Shown: piece after piece, positions 1-12,944 of the stretch
How positions within the stretch are numbered: the first letter of the stretch is position 1
How the letters are laid out: the number at the start of each line of letters is the position of its first letter
Assembly (NCBI RefSeq): GCF_000208745.1
Contig: NC_030857.1
Span: 4,378,714-4,442,713, forward strand
From: Theobroma cacao
Taxonomy: Eukaryota > Streptophyta > Magnoliopsida > Malvales > Malvaceae
DNA length: 64,000 bases
Direction: 5' to 3'
Program-made: the position numbers and the translations under genes
The notes under the pieces: generated by a model
What the model was told of the DNA's origin: nothing
What the model saw: only the letters and a program-made list of their open reading frames with translations
Database searches by the model: none

Positions 1-1243
1 AACTCCCATTCATCCCCCGTTTTTTAACCCACTCGGTCTTAAATTATTTAATACTTCTCAAATCTCAAGTCTTCATAACCCTCCATTTTAAGAGAGTTTG
101 GCTCTAACGATCTTAGTTTTATCAAAATTATTATAACATTTTGACATAATTTACTTATAATTATAAAATCTAAACTGAAATCAAATTTACTCATTTCACA
201 TCGTTAAAACGATTGTTATGAATTAAAATTTTACAATTTTAAAAAAGTTATAATCAAATTTTCGTTTTGATTTTTTATCGTAATAATAAAAACGATGAAA
301 GTCTACATAATAAATTTCCAAGTAAATAAACCAACCCAATTGATCCCCGCTCAAAACTTATGGGCTTTTTATCGTAGTGGTAGGAAAGAAATGGTTGAAG
401 TTACAAATAAGATAGTCCTTTTTGTAACAATTAAATACTACTAGTAGCTAGTTTTGGTTTCTGGTAATTTTCTCTCACTTACAACAACATTCAATTTTAT
501 GTGTAAGAAAAGGTAGTAGGTACACCAAATACTTTCCTCTACTCTATTTTCTTCTTAGCATTTTCCTTTAATCTTTCTTCTTTGTTCCCTCTCTCTCGTT
601 CCTTTTATCTCCTGTTTCTTCACATTTTCCTCGCATATATTTCATCTTTTGAGGAAAGGAAATTAAGGAGTGGGGGCCCAACAAAATTAAGGGACAATCT
701 GTTCACCTGATTGGCTACCAAACCCAACGCGTCCTAGCGCGGAATCACGTTTTCCCACGAAATCAATTCCCATGTTTATTAATTCCCCGGGCAGAATCCC
801 CACCAATTTATTTACCGCTCCACGCGGTAACCAAGTAAAACCGATAACATAGCAACAAATTCACCAGTCTTTTAACCTTCGTTTACCCGTTCTAACAGTC
901 AAAAACTGTCTCTACACTTCTGCGTACGGAAGAAAAAATAAAAATCTATTTGGAAGAGTAATAAGACCAAGACAAAAAGAAAAGCATTTGGAAGTAACAT
1001 TATTGTCAACTCCGGTCCTTTTGTTCTCTTATTGCTTTTTTGAAGGGCCGTTGAGGGAAGAACAAATACTAAAGGAATCCAAATATATCTTCCGATTTGG
1101 TGGAAGAATATAAATTTTTTATGCTGCCTGAGCTTCTCTTTCAATCTCGGCACTTTCCTTTGATGAGGAAGTAATAAAAACAAGCTAGCGTTTGTTGATT
1201 AAGCTATTTTTGGAAGAGAAGAAGTAAAACAAGAAAGCAAAAA
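1..1243. other. Upstream region and probable 5' leader of the ACA1 gene
   Basis: No gene is supported here. The first ~450 bases are AT-rich. A pyrimidine-rich stretch (about 540-635, many CT and TTC runs) and the AG-rich stretch just before the ATG look like plant promoter/5' UTR sequence. The 94-residue minus-strand ORF at 899-1183 has no recognisable domain and is most likely chance. Confidence 0.6.
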
Positions 1244-4200
1244 ATGGAGAGTTACTTGAACGAGAACTTTGGAGACGTGAAGCCGAAGAACTCGTCGGAA
1301 GAAGCTTTGCAAAGATGGAGGAAACTCTGTTGGATCGTGAAGAATCGTAAGCGAAGGTTTCGTTTTACGGCTAATCTCTCCAAACGATTCGAAGCCGAAG
1401 CCATTCGTCGCTCCAATCAGGTTTTCTTCTATCTTTTATTGAGCCTTTCCTTTTTTAAAAAAAAATTATTTTTGGAAATATGCTTATAGTTTGTTTTGGT
1501 TGCTTCCTGAGGAAGCTTAGTAGAATTAAATGAAACTGAGCTTTGCTTAACTAAACAAATTTAAATTATTTTTGGACCAAGCGTTAGAACGAGATTTCCT
1601 TTTCTGATCTATTCAGTCCTTTACTTTTCCTATCTAAAGAAGCCATAAACATCTGGTTTGATATTATATCTTTTAATCTTTCCCCATAAGATTAAATTAA
1701 TTATTAATATAGATCAAATCTCTCACTTTGTTCCCCTGGATTGCTCATGTTGCCAGAGATGTAGAATTTAAATCTAATTAGGTTTAGATCAACTGATCTA
1801 TAGCTGCCTAGTGGACATTCCAATACTCAAAGTCTTGTTGAAAGCTTGCTACTTTGGATGTATGCACTATTTGAAGTATGGCTTTGTAAATCATTGGCAT
1901 TGTGATTTTCAGCCAGAATTTGAGGTCTATTAACCTGAATCTCAAGTTTTTTGCGAAAATTAGTGCCCTGGTAGGTGAAAGCTAGATAATTTGTTCTATG
2001 GTCTTAAGTCATTACTAAATTTGTTACTTTAAAGTATAATTGGAAGGTTGTGTTCTGATAGTATTTAAGCCTGTGCCCGTTTTGTGCAAAATTTTGATGC
2101 AGAATCATTTCTTTCACCTTGAAAAATAAAAATTTATGACAATGAACTGTCTTCTTGAAATACAAGATCTACTTGAACTACAATTGCTATAAACCATAAA
2201 GAGAACAGGACTTTATTGGACTTAAAAAAACAATTTCTCTTCATATTCTGATTTTGATGTTCTTTCTTTTTTATTTTTCGCCTTTTATGTTATAGGAGAA
2301 ATTTAGGGTTGCAGTTTTGGTTTCACAAGCTGCTCTTCAGTTTATCCATGGTAAGAATCTCTTAGTCTGCTACATGTCAAGGTTTGAGGATCTGCTCAGT
2401 GTTGCCTTTATGTGTTGATTCCCCTAATTTGCCAACAGGTTTAAACTTGTCTAGTGACTATGATGCACCTGAAGACGTTAAAGCAGCAGGTTTCCAGATT
2501 TGTGCTGATGAGTTGGGATCTATTGTTGAAGGCCGTGATGTGAAGAAGTTGAAAATTCATGGTGGGGTTGAGAATATTGCAGCCATGCTCTCTACATCTA
2601 TCATTAATGGTATTCATACTTCTGAGCATATTATAAATGAAAGGAAACGCATTTATGGAATTAATAAATTTACTGAAACCCCTGCTCGAGGTTTCTGGGT
2701 TTTTGTGTGGGAAGCCCTTCAAGATACAACCCTCATGATACTTGCTATATGTGCCTTTGTCTCTCTGGCTGTCGGCATTACGGTGGAAGGATGGCCAAAG
2801 GGTGCCTATGATGGTCTTGGAATCGTTTTGAGTATTCTTCTTGTTGTGTTTGTTACTGCCACAAGTGATTATAAACAATCTTTGCAGTTCAGAGATTTAG
2901 ACAAGGAGAAGAAAAAAATTATGGTTCAGGTTACCAGAGATGGCCTGAGGCAGAAAGTATCAATATTTGATCTGCTTCCTGGTGATCTTGTTCATCTTGC
3001 CATTGGTGATCAGGTCCCAGCTGACGGACTCTTCATTTCGGGGTTTTCAGTTTTGATAAATGAATCTTGTTTGACTGGGGAGTGCGAACCGGTTAATGTG
3101 AATGCAGCAAATCCTTTTCTCCTCTCTGGAACCAAAGTGCAGGATGGATCATGCAAGATGCTTATAACTACTGTTGGGATGAGGACCCAATGGGGTAAAC
3201 TGATGGCTACTCTTAGTGAAGGTGGAGATGATGAGACCCCATTGCAGGTTAAACTGAATGGAGTTGCAACAATTATTGGGAAAATAGGTTTGTATTTTGC
3301 TATTGTGACATTTGCTGTTCTGGTTCAAGGATTGTTTAGCCGTAAGATACAGGAAGGTACACATTGGATTTGGTCTGGAGATGACGCTATGGAAATGTTG
3401 GAATTTTTTGCTATTGCTGTTACAATTGTTGTGGTTGCTGTTCCTGAGGGACTACCTTTGGCTGTGACATTAAGCCTTGCTTTTGCCATGAAGAAGATGA
3501 TGAAAGACAAGGCACTTGTCCGCCATCTGGCTGCTTGTGAGACAATGGGATCTTCTACAAATATATGCAGTGATAAAACAGGCACACTAACTAGTAACCA
3601 CATGACTGTTGTGAAAACATGCATTTGTGAAGAAATCAAGGAAGTGAGCAGCTCCAATAAGAGTTATAATTTTAGATCTGCAGTTCCTGAATCTGCTGTG
3701 AAAATTCTACTTCAGTCAATATTCAATAACACTGGGGGAGAAGTTGTTAATAGCAAAGAAAACAAAATTGAGATACTGGGGACACCAACAGAAACTGCTC
3801 TTTTAGAATTTGCATTATTGCTTGGTGGAGATTTCCAAGCTGAACGACAAGCATCGACAATTGTGAAAGTCGAGCCTTTCAACTCTGCAAAGAAGAGAAT
3901 GGGTGTAGTTATAGAGCTTCCTGAAGGAGGTTTCCGAGTGCACTCTAAAGGTGCTTCTGAAATAATCTTAGCTGCATGTGACAAAGTAATAGACTCAAAT
4001 GGTGATGTTGTTCCCCTGGATGAACGATCCACCAATCATCTAAAGAATATAATTGAACTATTTGCCAGTGAAGCACTTCGAACTTTATGCCTTGCTTACA
4101 TGGATATTGGAACTGAATTTTCTGTTGACAGTGCTCTTCCCCTTAAAGGGTACACTTGCATAGGCATTGTTGGCATTAAAGATCCAGTACGCCCTGGTGT

Positions 4201-6685
4201 TAAGGAGTCTGTGGCCATATGCAGGTCAGCTGGTATTACTGTGCGGATGGTCACAGGAGACAATATAAACACTGCTAAGGCTATTGCAAGGGAAATTGGA
4301 ATTTTGACTGACAATGGTATAGCAATTGAAGGCCCAGAATTCAGGGAGAAATCTGAGGAGGAGTTGCATGAACTAATTCCAAAAATGCAGGTGCATTCCT
4401 TTATTTCCTTACACTATTTTTGGACAACACAACAAATCTTGATGAAGCTGTTTCTTCATAGCCACTGGATATTAGTTGAATTTAGTTTACATTTCATCCT
4501 CAAAGAGATCAAAAATTGCATCTGCTACTGTGCAGCTCTTGAGAAAGTCCATTCATTAGGTTGTCATGCATACTCAGTAGTCAGTACCTATGACTACTTT
4601 TTGTGTAAACCCTAATATGAATTCTTAACCCTGGGTTTCAAATTAATTAATTATGTTTAGATCTTAAAATACTACATTTTTGGGGAAAATAATCTTATAA
4701 TCTTTGTTTATTTAAGGTTAATTGTAAGATGATATGGTAGTGCTTGATGAAACAATCAAAAGTGGGATTGTTTTGTGGCAGTAAGGTCAATCTCTTATCA
4801 CATATTTTGGTGCACCATTAGAAGTCTCGGACAGTAATAACTGACTTTATTACTCTTATATGAGTTTGCCTTTTAGATGCTCCTCATAATAAGAGAGAAC
4901 TTTTGCACAACTATTTCAAAACTTTGCAGGTAATGGCTCGATCTTCACCTATGGATAAACACACTCTTGTGAAACACCTACGAACCACATTTGGAGAAGT
5001 AGTTGCTGTGACTGGAGATGGTACAAATGATGCTCCAGCACTTCATGAAGCTGATATTGGGCTTGCAATGGGCATTGCTGGGACTGAGGTATATCCTAAA
5101 TGCTGTTCCTTCAGTTTTCTTTCAGAAAAGTTTTTAACTTCCAAATATATCTTACTAGTGGCAAAATTAGATATACATACATACATATACACATATATGT
5201 ATATATATATATATACATACATATATATATACACATACATACGTATATACATATATATATATATATATTGTTGCGTACTGTTGCACAGCCCATCCACTAT
5301 TTCCCCTCTTATTGTAGTTTTGTGTTTTTTGCCACTGTTCTGAAATCTTCTTAGCCACTTAAAAAGGCATTTCATATGCTTAAAAGTGTATTTACAATCC
5401 ACAGGTGGCCAAAGAAAGTGCTGATGTCATAATCCTGGATGATAACTTTTCCACAATTGTGACTGTGGCTAAATGGGGGCGTTCAGTTTATATAAATATC
5501 CAAAAATTTGTTCAGTTTCAGCTGACAGTCAATGTGGTTGCCCTAATTGTCAACTTTTCTTCAGCCTGTTTAACAGGTAAGAGACCCTGCTGTTGTCACT
5601 TTGATATGGATTTATCACTTCTTTTGCATGAATTTGGCAATAATGCCTTTCCCTCTATTGTTTTGAGATTTGATATGATTTATCATTTCTCAGGAAATGC
5701 TCCGCTCACTGCTGTTCAACTTCTATGGGTTAACATGATCATGGATACGTTAGGGGCACTTGCATTAGCTACAGAGCCTCCTAACAATGACTTGATGAAG
5801 AGATTACCAGTTGGTAGGAAGGGAAACTTCATCAGTAATGTAATGTGGAGGAATATTTTAGGGCAGTCCATATATCAGTTTGTGATTATATGGTATCTTC
5901 AGACAAGAGGAAAGGCAGCTTTTCATCTTGACGGCCCAGACTCTGAGTTGATATTGAACACACTTATTTTCAACTCATTTGTCTTTTGTCAGGTAATGTC
6001 AAAATCATTGCCATATTTGACTGTATCAGTACTCTTCAAATATTTTAAGATACTTTCATCTAATTGGACGGTCCTTTCTAGATTCACTAGTGCTCATGTA
6101 GAGAAGAATGTGTTCCAGGGCTCTCTGCTTTATTTGATATACCTTTGAAATACACATGATCGAGTACATTACTAACTAAATAATAGAAGCTCAAGTCAAA
6201 TCGGTGATGATGGATAATGTACATGAGTGACTTTGATTCACTTTAAATTTGTTAGAACTTTCAATATTTATGGAATTCAAGCCACTTAATTGAATGTGAG
6301 TGACATTGTTCTGAAATAAAATTATCCATAGATTTGACTGAGCTAGTTCTCCTTAATTTAGCTTTCTCTACTTGTCTAATTTTATATCTGCTTCAGTTGC
6401 CTGATTTACACCAATGGATGCTGTCTTCTTCTTCAGGTTTTCAATGAAATTAGCTCCAGAGATATGGAGAAGATAAATGTTCTTAGAGGCATACTGAAGA
6501 ACCATGTTTTTGTTGCTGTGCTAAGTTGCACCATCATCTTCCAAATTGTAATTGTAGAGTTCCTTGGTACCTTTGCAAGCACTTGCCCTCTCACTTTGCA
6601 GCAGTGGTTTGCCAGTGTCTTCCTTGGATTCCTTGGGATGCCAATTGCTGCCGCTTTAAAGTTGATTCCTGTAGGCTCAAACTGA
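1244..6685 (+). CDS. ACA1: Autoinhibited P2B-type Ca2+-ATPase, ACA1/ACA2 type
   Basis: Pumps Ca2+ out of the cytosol using ATP; family members sit in plasma membrane, ER or plastid envelope and are released from autoinhibition by calmodulin. Exons: 1244-1420, 2296-2350, 2439-4390, 4930-5088, 5405-5576, 5694-5992, 6437-6685, giving 1020 residues, close to the ~1015-1020 of the family. The N-terminus (MESYLNENFGDVKPKNSSEE) and the C-terminal GSN resemble Arabidopsis ACA1 closely. The basic WRKLCWIVKNRKRRFRF segment (about residues 25-41) is the calmodulin-binding/autoinhibitory region. Other motifs are PEGLP (413-417, Ca2+-binding M4), phosphorylated Asp456 in DKTGT, TGD (683-685) and TGDGTND (756-762). 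The actuator signature reads TGEC (290-293) instead of TGES. Hydrophobic segments fit ten transmembrane helices. Intron 4 carries a TA-rich microsatellite. The gene is convergent with the cyclin gene. ACA1 rather than ACA2 is inferred from similarity and gene order; subcellular location is not shown. Confidence 0.96.
5170..5268. repeat. (TA)n/(TACA)n microsatellite in ACA1 intron 4
   Basis: A ~100-base alternating TA/CA tract in the intron between exons 4 and 5. It also creates several long tyrosine/isoleucine-rich chance ORFs on both strands. Confidence 0.9.
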
Positions 6686-7329
6686 GATCAGGGCAATCTA
6701 GATACTTGATTTTTTTTTTTTGACATGTTTGTCCAAATTGTCATCTTGTACTTTGTTTTTGCCCCTTGTTTTGTTTAATCACTTGGTCACACAGCAGTAG
6801 CATCATTGGATGATGAAAATTTTATTGCACAGTAAAGTCGAAAGGCCAGCAAATTTTTTTTAGGGAGGTCGCTTATACTGCTGCAAGACATGTCAACCTT
6901 TTGTAAGCACGCTCTTACATATTCTTTCACTAAAGCATTACTTGGAATTGAAGAGATTTGTACGGACATTCTAATTTGATTTATGACGCATTACCTTGTT
7001 GTGCTTTTAAAGTTTTCTGAAGGCGTAACTCATGCCAAAAACTCGTTCCAACTGTACCAAATTTCACCATATTTACAAGAGTAACAATTTGCTTATGCAG
7101 GCAAGAGACATGCCAAGGTTCCAAAAGACATTGATTGGCATCATTTAGAATTTGTTTTTCACCTTTTCTGGCAGCTCAGAAGTGTGGGGTTCGTAACACT
7201 TGCGCCTGTTCTTTAGCTGATGAATCTAGGAATGGCTTAAATTGTTGCAGGTGAAGCCAGTAAGTGAAGTAGCTTTTACGTGTATTATTGATTGTTAAAC
7301 TCTAATGAACTTGAAAGTAAAACAAAGTT

Positions 7330-7700
7330 GTCCCCAGGCAGCTAGACAACAGTAGTCTCTAGAAGCTTCTAGGTTAAGGGTCGTCAATGTGCAGGAGAGG
7401 ATTGGAATCTTCTAGACCTTAGGGGTGCTGAAAACTCCCAATTGTAAATATCATGTTCAATAATTTCAGAGAGTTCCTAGAGAGATTTGAGATCCAAGAG
7501 GCTTTTAGAGGATCTGAAACCATTCCATGTAAGGACTTCCTTCTGTATAAAGGGTCCTTAATCGTTTGTATTGGCAGACCAATTTTTTCAAAGAAATACA
7601 TGCCAAAATTCCTTTACTCTCTCTTGCAATCTATTTACATTTCTACTTTAAGCGTGACAATGATTTCTTTACTCTCTTCACCATTCCACAATCCAATTTT
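7330..7700 (+). repeat. Dispersed repeat, copy A
   Basis: Diverged direct copy of the segment at about 12480-12780. Shared blocks in the same order include GGAGAGGATTGGAA, CCAAGAGRCTTTTAGAGG, CCATYCCATG, a TATAAA-like block and TTTACATTTCTRCTTTAAG. The TATA-like block inside suggests remnants of a solo LTR or other promoter-bearing element (inference). No coding capacity is seen. Confidence 0.7.
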
Positions 7701-9478
7701 AAAAAATCATAGATTTGGTGATTGATAATTATCAATTTGAGGATCTTAACCTCTCTTTGCTGATGACAATATTTTAGGTAAACAGGATGCTTGTGCAAGT
7801 GTTGCTTTCTTATACCATAAAAGAATGACTCAATTTAGGGGAAAGGTGCTCCAAAGCAGGCAATATTAGCCGCCTAAAGCAATTTGATTATGGGAAATGC
7901 TAATGCTGAAGGAAGTGGGGAGGAGAACAAGGTAAATTAAACAAAAAATGGTTCTCTACCGGTAAAAAATTAAATAAAAGAAGAACTTAACATATTTAGG
8001 TGATAGCCAGAGGTGCTGGAAAAATTGGGATATAGATTAACCCTTCTTGAATAAAGCTAGATATCATTACATCAAGGCATGCATAGTTTCTTTAGCCAGC
8101 TTAAAAGAACAGTTGTAGGAATAATGCTGTGGGGTTATATGTACACGGTACACTCTTAACTCCAAGCACCGTATTCCAATTCATTAGCATTGCGAAATTT
8201 ACTAGCAAATCAACACTGGAAAATATGCCAGATACCCAAAAGCACAATTGCACATGCTTTGTTTCATGTATTTTTGGCGTATTCAAATACCCTTTGGTTC
8301 AACAAAACTGTATAATGTTGATGCATGATAAGACTGGAGATTGTGGATGACAGGACGAGTGAAACTCTGTATATAAGCCAAAATGACTAAAATTTTTGAA
8401 CTCATTGCGATTTGATGTTAGATCAGAGAAAAGTACCAAGTACTTGTTTGTCAGTTTTGAACCCCAAAAGCCATTGGTTGCTGAGGAAAAAACAAATCGT
8501 TCACAGGTTCACCCACAGTCCACCATATGCAGAAGCGCCAGCCTAATCTCCCCAGATCTCTGGTTTTGGTCAAATCATCCGACTAGGAAAAGGACTCTTT
8601 TTTGTTTTCTGTTCTTATTTACTGTCTAAAGAAAACAATGAAGCAGAATTGGGCTACCCTGGATTGGTTTCAAAGTTCAAACAGTGCTGTTGCAACTTTT
8701 ATCGTTAGAAATTTTACCCAAAAATAGTCAAGGAGAAAAGATCTTTTCAGGTTTAGACAGATGTGCACAAAGGGAAGCCAGGAAAATACTGAAGGGCTAT
8801 TCCAAGCTAAAACATATAGCAACCGTGGCTTCACAGTTATCTAAAACATATCGATCAACAATCGAATTATTGGTTTGAGTCATTGGTCATAGAGGTAACA
8901 TCAATGGATAAGCCTTAATATATATCCCTACATTATCAGCAATGAAACTGGAATATGACATGGAGAAACTGTAGCTCAGTGCAAGCAAAAAAGGGAACAA
9001 AAAAAAAAAAGAGAGGTTCCATCAGATTGTAATCAAAATAGAAATTGGCCTTGATTCCATAAACAATGTATAGGGTTCCATGACCCTCGAATCTCAACAT
9101 AGGCAGGCAAACACTTGACAATAAGTAAAGAGCAGGGGGTCCGTCTTAAAAGGCATCACCAAACATTCAAACAAATCCAATCACATACAACCTTTACAAT
9201 ATAAGTAGGGTACCCTTTTCTTCATGATAGGCCAACATGCAACACAGATGCATCAAATCAAAATAAGCAAAGCTCCCCCTTTCCCCTCTCACTCCACATT
9301 GTTATCAGCCTTTTCAAAGACACAAGAAAAAGCATTCCCAAAGCATCCCATCAAAAGGTAGGGTTGCCAGAGACATTATATAGAACTCATACTAAAAGAA
9401 AGCCAAAAGATATGGAAATAAAAATTTAAAGAATGAGCAAAAAGAAAGAAAGAAAGAAAAAAAAAAAAAAAAAGGGGG

Positions 9479-9511
9479 NNNNNNNNNNNNNNNNNNNNNN
9501 NNNNNNNNNNN
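9479..9511. other. Assembly gap (33 N)
   Basis: Run of undetermined bases directly after a GAAA/poly-A/poly-G tract. The low-complexity sequence is the likely reason for the gap; true length unknown. Confidence 0.98.
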
Positions 9512-9837
9512 TCAGTTAAGCTTCAACTAACTGTTCTCCAGCAGCCTTCAGTACCACCATTCTGACCTTTTTCTGCACTTGGTGGCATTGGTGTATGAAA
9601 AATCTACTTTTTTATATGTTGCCCAAAGCTTTCCTTTTTCATTTTTCTTTCTTTTTTTTTCCTTTTCTGTTTCTCCTGTCTCTGAGTATTTGTTGCTCGA
9701 GTATACATATTCAATCAACTCGAAATCATGTCCATGAAGCAATAAATAAAAAAACACACTCATTAGAGACCAGCAAATAGCAGTAACAGGCCACAGGTAA
9801 AATATTGCGGTATGGTGCTCAAAAACTAAGATGTTCT

Positions 9838-11239
9838 CTAGCAGAGCCGCTTCTCATTAGGTATATCATGACCACTGTTGTCACTTTTATTGAATGTAAG
9901 CCTCTTTCTCTTGGTGAAAACTGCAGCAGAGCTTGAAGAATCGTCTAAAACATTGATTGCCCTCAAACGTGTTGGTGATAAGTCTGGGGAATTTACAGAT
10001 TTTGGTATATCAAGTTTCTGCATTAAACTGTAGCATGTAAAGACATCTTCCTGTGACAGCAAAAGAAGCCCACATATCAATTCAAAAGCTGTCAATCAAG
10101 TATCCAGTAACTTATTTGACTCTTCTGAATATCAAAAACTGACTCAGATGACAAAAGAAAAGAAAAAATGGAACAAACTTTGACTCACAATTTCAAGAAA
10201 TCCACAGTAAGAAACAGAATTCATTGTACACTCCAATGTTTTTCTTGTTAATCTCTGATCCAATGCCCTCAATGTTGCGGCAGCGGCAACGACAGAAGGT
10301 CGATGTTCCATTAAGTTTATCTCTATTTTCAAAGAGAAAAACATAAAAATACAGCTAATCAGTGAACAAAATCTAAAACCAGTTCAAAATTCTATATAAT
10401 TTAAATTAACATGATTGGTTTGATAAGTACCTCTCATGATAGCCAGAATGAGTTGTACAGTCTTGGACACAAGATGGCCCGGTGGAGATTCCTTGCACAT
10501 TTTTGTAATGAAGAAATGTAGAAAGGCAAATGGAGTGATTGAACTCATCCTCCATTCCAACGTATTCAATACAAGAAGCTCCATTCTTTGAATCACTTTG
10601 CTTTTAAAGTTGCATTCTTCAGACTGGAACTCTGAAAGTGCAGGAACTTTTATCTCCTCCATCTTTGCAGCCAATGAGAGACACGCCATTGACAACAATT
10701 GCATTGCCCATGATTTTTCACTCTGCAAAAAGAAGAGAAGATCAATGACAAGAGAAACTATGATTTGCAAGCAACAAATTTGGATAATTTAAAGAGAACT
10801 AAAAACTTACATCAATGGACCTCCTTGAAAGGAATCGATCAAAGTAAATGACAGATAAATAAGCTGTTTGGAAACGAAATCCAAAGACTGCTCTTGTCTG
10901 GATTGATTCAAAAAGAAGAAAGGATATCAATGCCAATGAAAGTTTGATAACTTAAGCTCAATCAAGGAAAAGGAAAAGGAATTGCAAAACTCGAAAGAAA
11001 CTAACTTTGAGAATCCATGTGATAGCTTCCAAACGAGCATATTTGAGCCAGTTACTAAGCACCAAGGATTCATTCTTTTTGAACCCAAGACTCATTTCTC
11101 TATCAAATAACATCTGCACACACTCTTCATCATATACAGCAATGTAATTCTCATCAACTAACCCTTCCTTTTCCTCCAAACTAGTCTCATTTTCTAAGCA
11201 AAGAAGGCCAGACAAAGAAGCATCACCATCCATCTCCAA
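9838..11239 (-). CDS. CYCD5;1: D-type cyclin, CYCD5;1-like
   Basis: Regulatory subunit for CDKA in the G1/S transition; D cyclins bind retinoblastoma-related protein and promote its phosphorylation in the nucleus. Exons (minus strand, 5' to 3'): 11239-11006, 10897-10811, 10722-10431, 10322-10189, 10050-9838, giving 319 residues. The LxCxE RBR-binding motif (LLCLE) is at residues 12-16. The N-terminal cyclin box spans roughly residues 60-165, with TRAVFGFRFQTAYLSVIYFDR and WAMQLLSMACLSLAAKMEE typical of the family. A second, weaker cyclin fold follows, then a basic tail with KRKRLTF that resembles the C-terminus of Arabidopsis CYCD5;1. A TATA box (TATATAAA on the minus strand, 11331-11339) lies 92 bases upstream of the ATG. 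The gene is next to ACA1, as CYCD5;1 is next to ACA2 in Arabidopsis. The D5 subgroup is inferred from the tail and gene order. Confidence 0.93.
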
Positions 11240-11330
11240 AACCCTCCTTTTAAAACTTTCCTTATTAATTTTTCTTCCCAGAAAATCTAGGAAAGCATAT
11301 CAAATACAAAAGCTGATAGTAATTGCATGA

Positions 11331-11339
11331 TTTATATAG
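11331..11339 (-). promoter_or_regulatory. TATA box of the cyclin D gene
   Basis: Reads TATATAAA on the minus strand, 92 bases upstream of the cyclin ATG, the normal position for a plant core promoter with a short leader. Based on sequence and spacing only. Confidence 0.6.
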
Positions 11340-12479
11340 AGAAAAAAAAATGTAGTTCACTTTGACCAACTTGGAATTATGCTGAGCCAATAAAAGATGA
11401 TGATAATGGATTGAAACGCTATAATCTAGCAGAAATGGTTTACTGTTTTAGCGGTTAAAGATTGAAAAAAGGAAAAAAAAAAAAGAAGGGGTTTAGTTTG
11501 TTGGGCAATCTCTCCTTTCTTGTCTACAAATCAAACCCCCTTTTTTTTGTGTGTTAATTTTTGGGTTACTTTTGGTACTGTTGTGTAACTAGCATTATTT
11601 TGCTGAGGACTGAATTTTGACTGGGAGTTCTGATCCAGGGCGCGAACAGTTTTGGATACGCAAGTTTCGAGGGCGTGCAGAACACGGTCCAATAAGAAGA
11701 CGGCATGATGATGTCAGGTAGATTCCGTACAGGGCTAGTTGTTGAAGCCCGCACACCAGTTCAGGCCTAGAAGGGTTAGACTCGGAATAGTTGGGTCCCT
11801 GTCCTGGAAGCAGTGGCCTGGAAGGTAATTGGCCCGAGTTAGAATACGAAGCAGGGTGCTATTGATTTAATGCACAGATAGGGATGTTAAATAAATACTT
11901 TTTAATTGAGTGATTTGTATTATTTGATTTGATTAAGTAAGATTATTATATTTAATAACTAAGTTTGAATAGAATTTAGATAATAAAATTATTCTTCATT
12001 ACGTGTTTGGATAATAGTCTTAGGTACTCACTATCCGTTATTACAAATTATGATTTTAACATTTAAGTTTTAATTATATATATGTTATTTTTTGTTTATA
12101 AATTCTTATAATTAATATGATACTCACAAAAATTTATTAATTATTATTAATATGATTTTAAACTTTAACTTATTTTTTATAAACTTTCTTTAATTTACTA
12201 ATTTAATTTTCATTAATAATATATATCAAAGTTATTTTTAAATTTATTTTTATCGAATATTTAACTGGCAAAAATATTAAATGAGTAGCGTTTAAGATAT
12301 TTGGATGTGTATTCGGATATCAATTTAAACATTTAATCCTTATTTATAAAATTCGAATATTTTATCAAAAAATAATAAGATTGGAATTATGATTTTTAAT
12401 AATTAGCAACACTTCACTTGTTTGACATCATTGTTGAAAGATTCTATAGCATCAAATAGATGAGGCTATATGGACGGGT

Positions 12480-12780
12480 GGGTCAAGCTAGGTAACAGAG
12501 CACACTGGGCAACCTAAAGAACAACGGTCTCTGAAAGGTTTTGGGCAAACAAGGATGTGCCAGTGTGTGGGAGAGGATTGGAACCTTATTACGAATGTTC
12601 TTTGTTCTTAGAGAATTTCTAAACCCAAGAGACTTTTAGAGGGTTTGGAGCCATCCCATGCAAAGAGAGTCTCCCTCTTTATAAAAGGTATCTATATATT
12701 TGTACATACACATTATCTCTAGCAATTTACATTTCTGCTTTAAGTGTGAGTGTCATTTCTTGCTATCCAACTTCCTTAAA
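12480..12780 (+). repeat. Dispersed repeat, copy B
   Basis: Direct diverged copy of the repeat at about 7330-7700, on the other side of the cyclin gene. It has an intact TATAAAAG in the middle, followed by the shared TTTACATTTCTGCTTTAAG block. Likely a fragment of an LTR-type or TRIM-like element; no coding region or clear terminal boundaries are seen. Confidence 0.7.
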
Positions 12781-12944
12781 AGAGGGGCTGAGTTAGGCAA
12801 ACCATATTGTGAAAACCTGCCTAAGGCCTCAAGTTTGGCTTAGGTCTTAGCTTAAACAATAGCCAGCGTCGTATTACCTTGAAACCACGCTTGGATTCTC
12901 GGTCATAGGTTGAGATTTGGGCTCAAGCGGGACAGGTCCCTCTG

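Larger units (their letters stand above)
6686..9837. other. Convergent spacer between ACA1 and the cyclin gene
   Basis: Holds the 3' UTRs of the two convergent genes, one copy of a dispersed repeat (about 7330-7700), and a GAAA/poly-A tract running into an assembly gap. Short ORFs (all under 100 codons) lack recognisable domains. I see no further gene. Confidence 0.6.

Noticed and set aside
2441..4314. Minus-strand ORFs of 70-145 codons opposite ACA1
   Set aside because: Shadows of the large ACA1 exon; no family resemblance.
5043..5402. Several YIYIY-rich ORFs on both strands
   Set aside because: Produced by the TA/CA microsatellite in the ACA1 intron.
7453..7725. 90-codon ORF in the ACA1-cyclin spacer
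   Set aside because: Falls inside dispersed repeat copy A.
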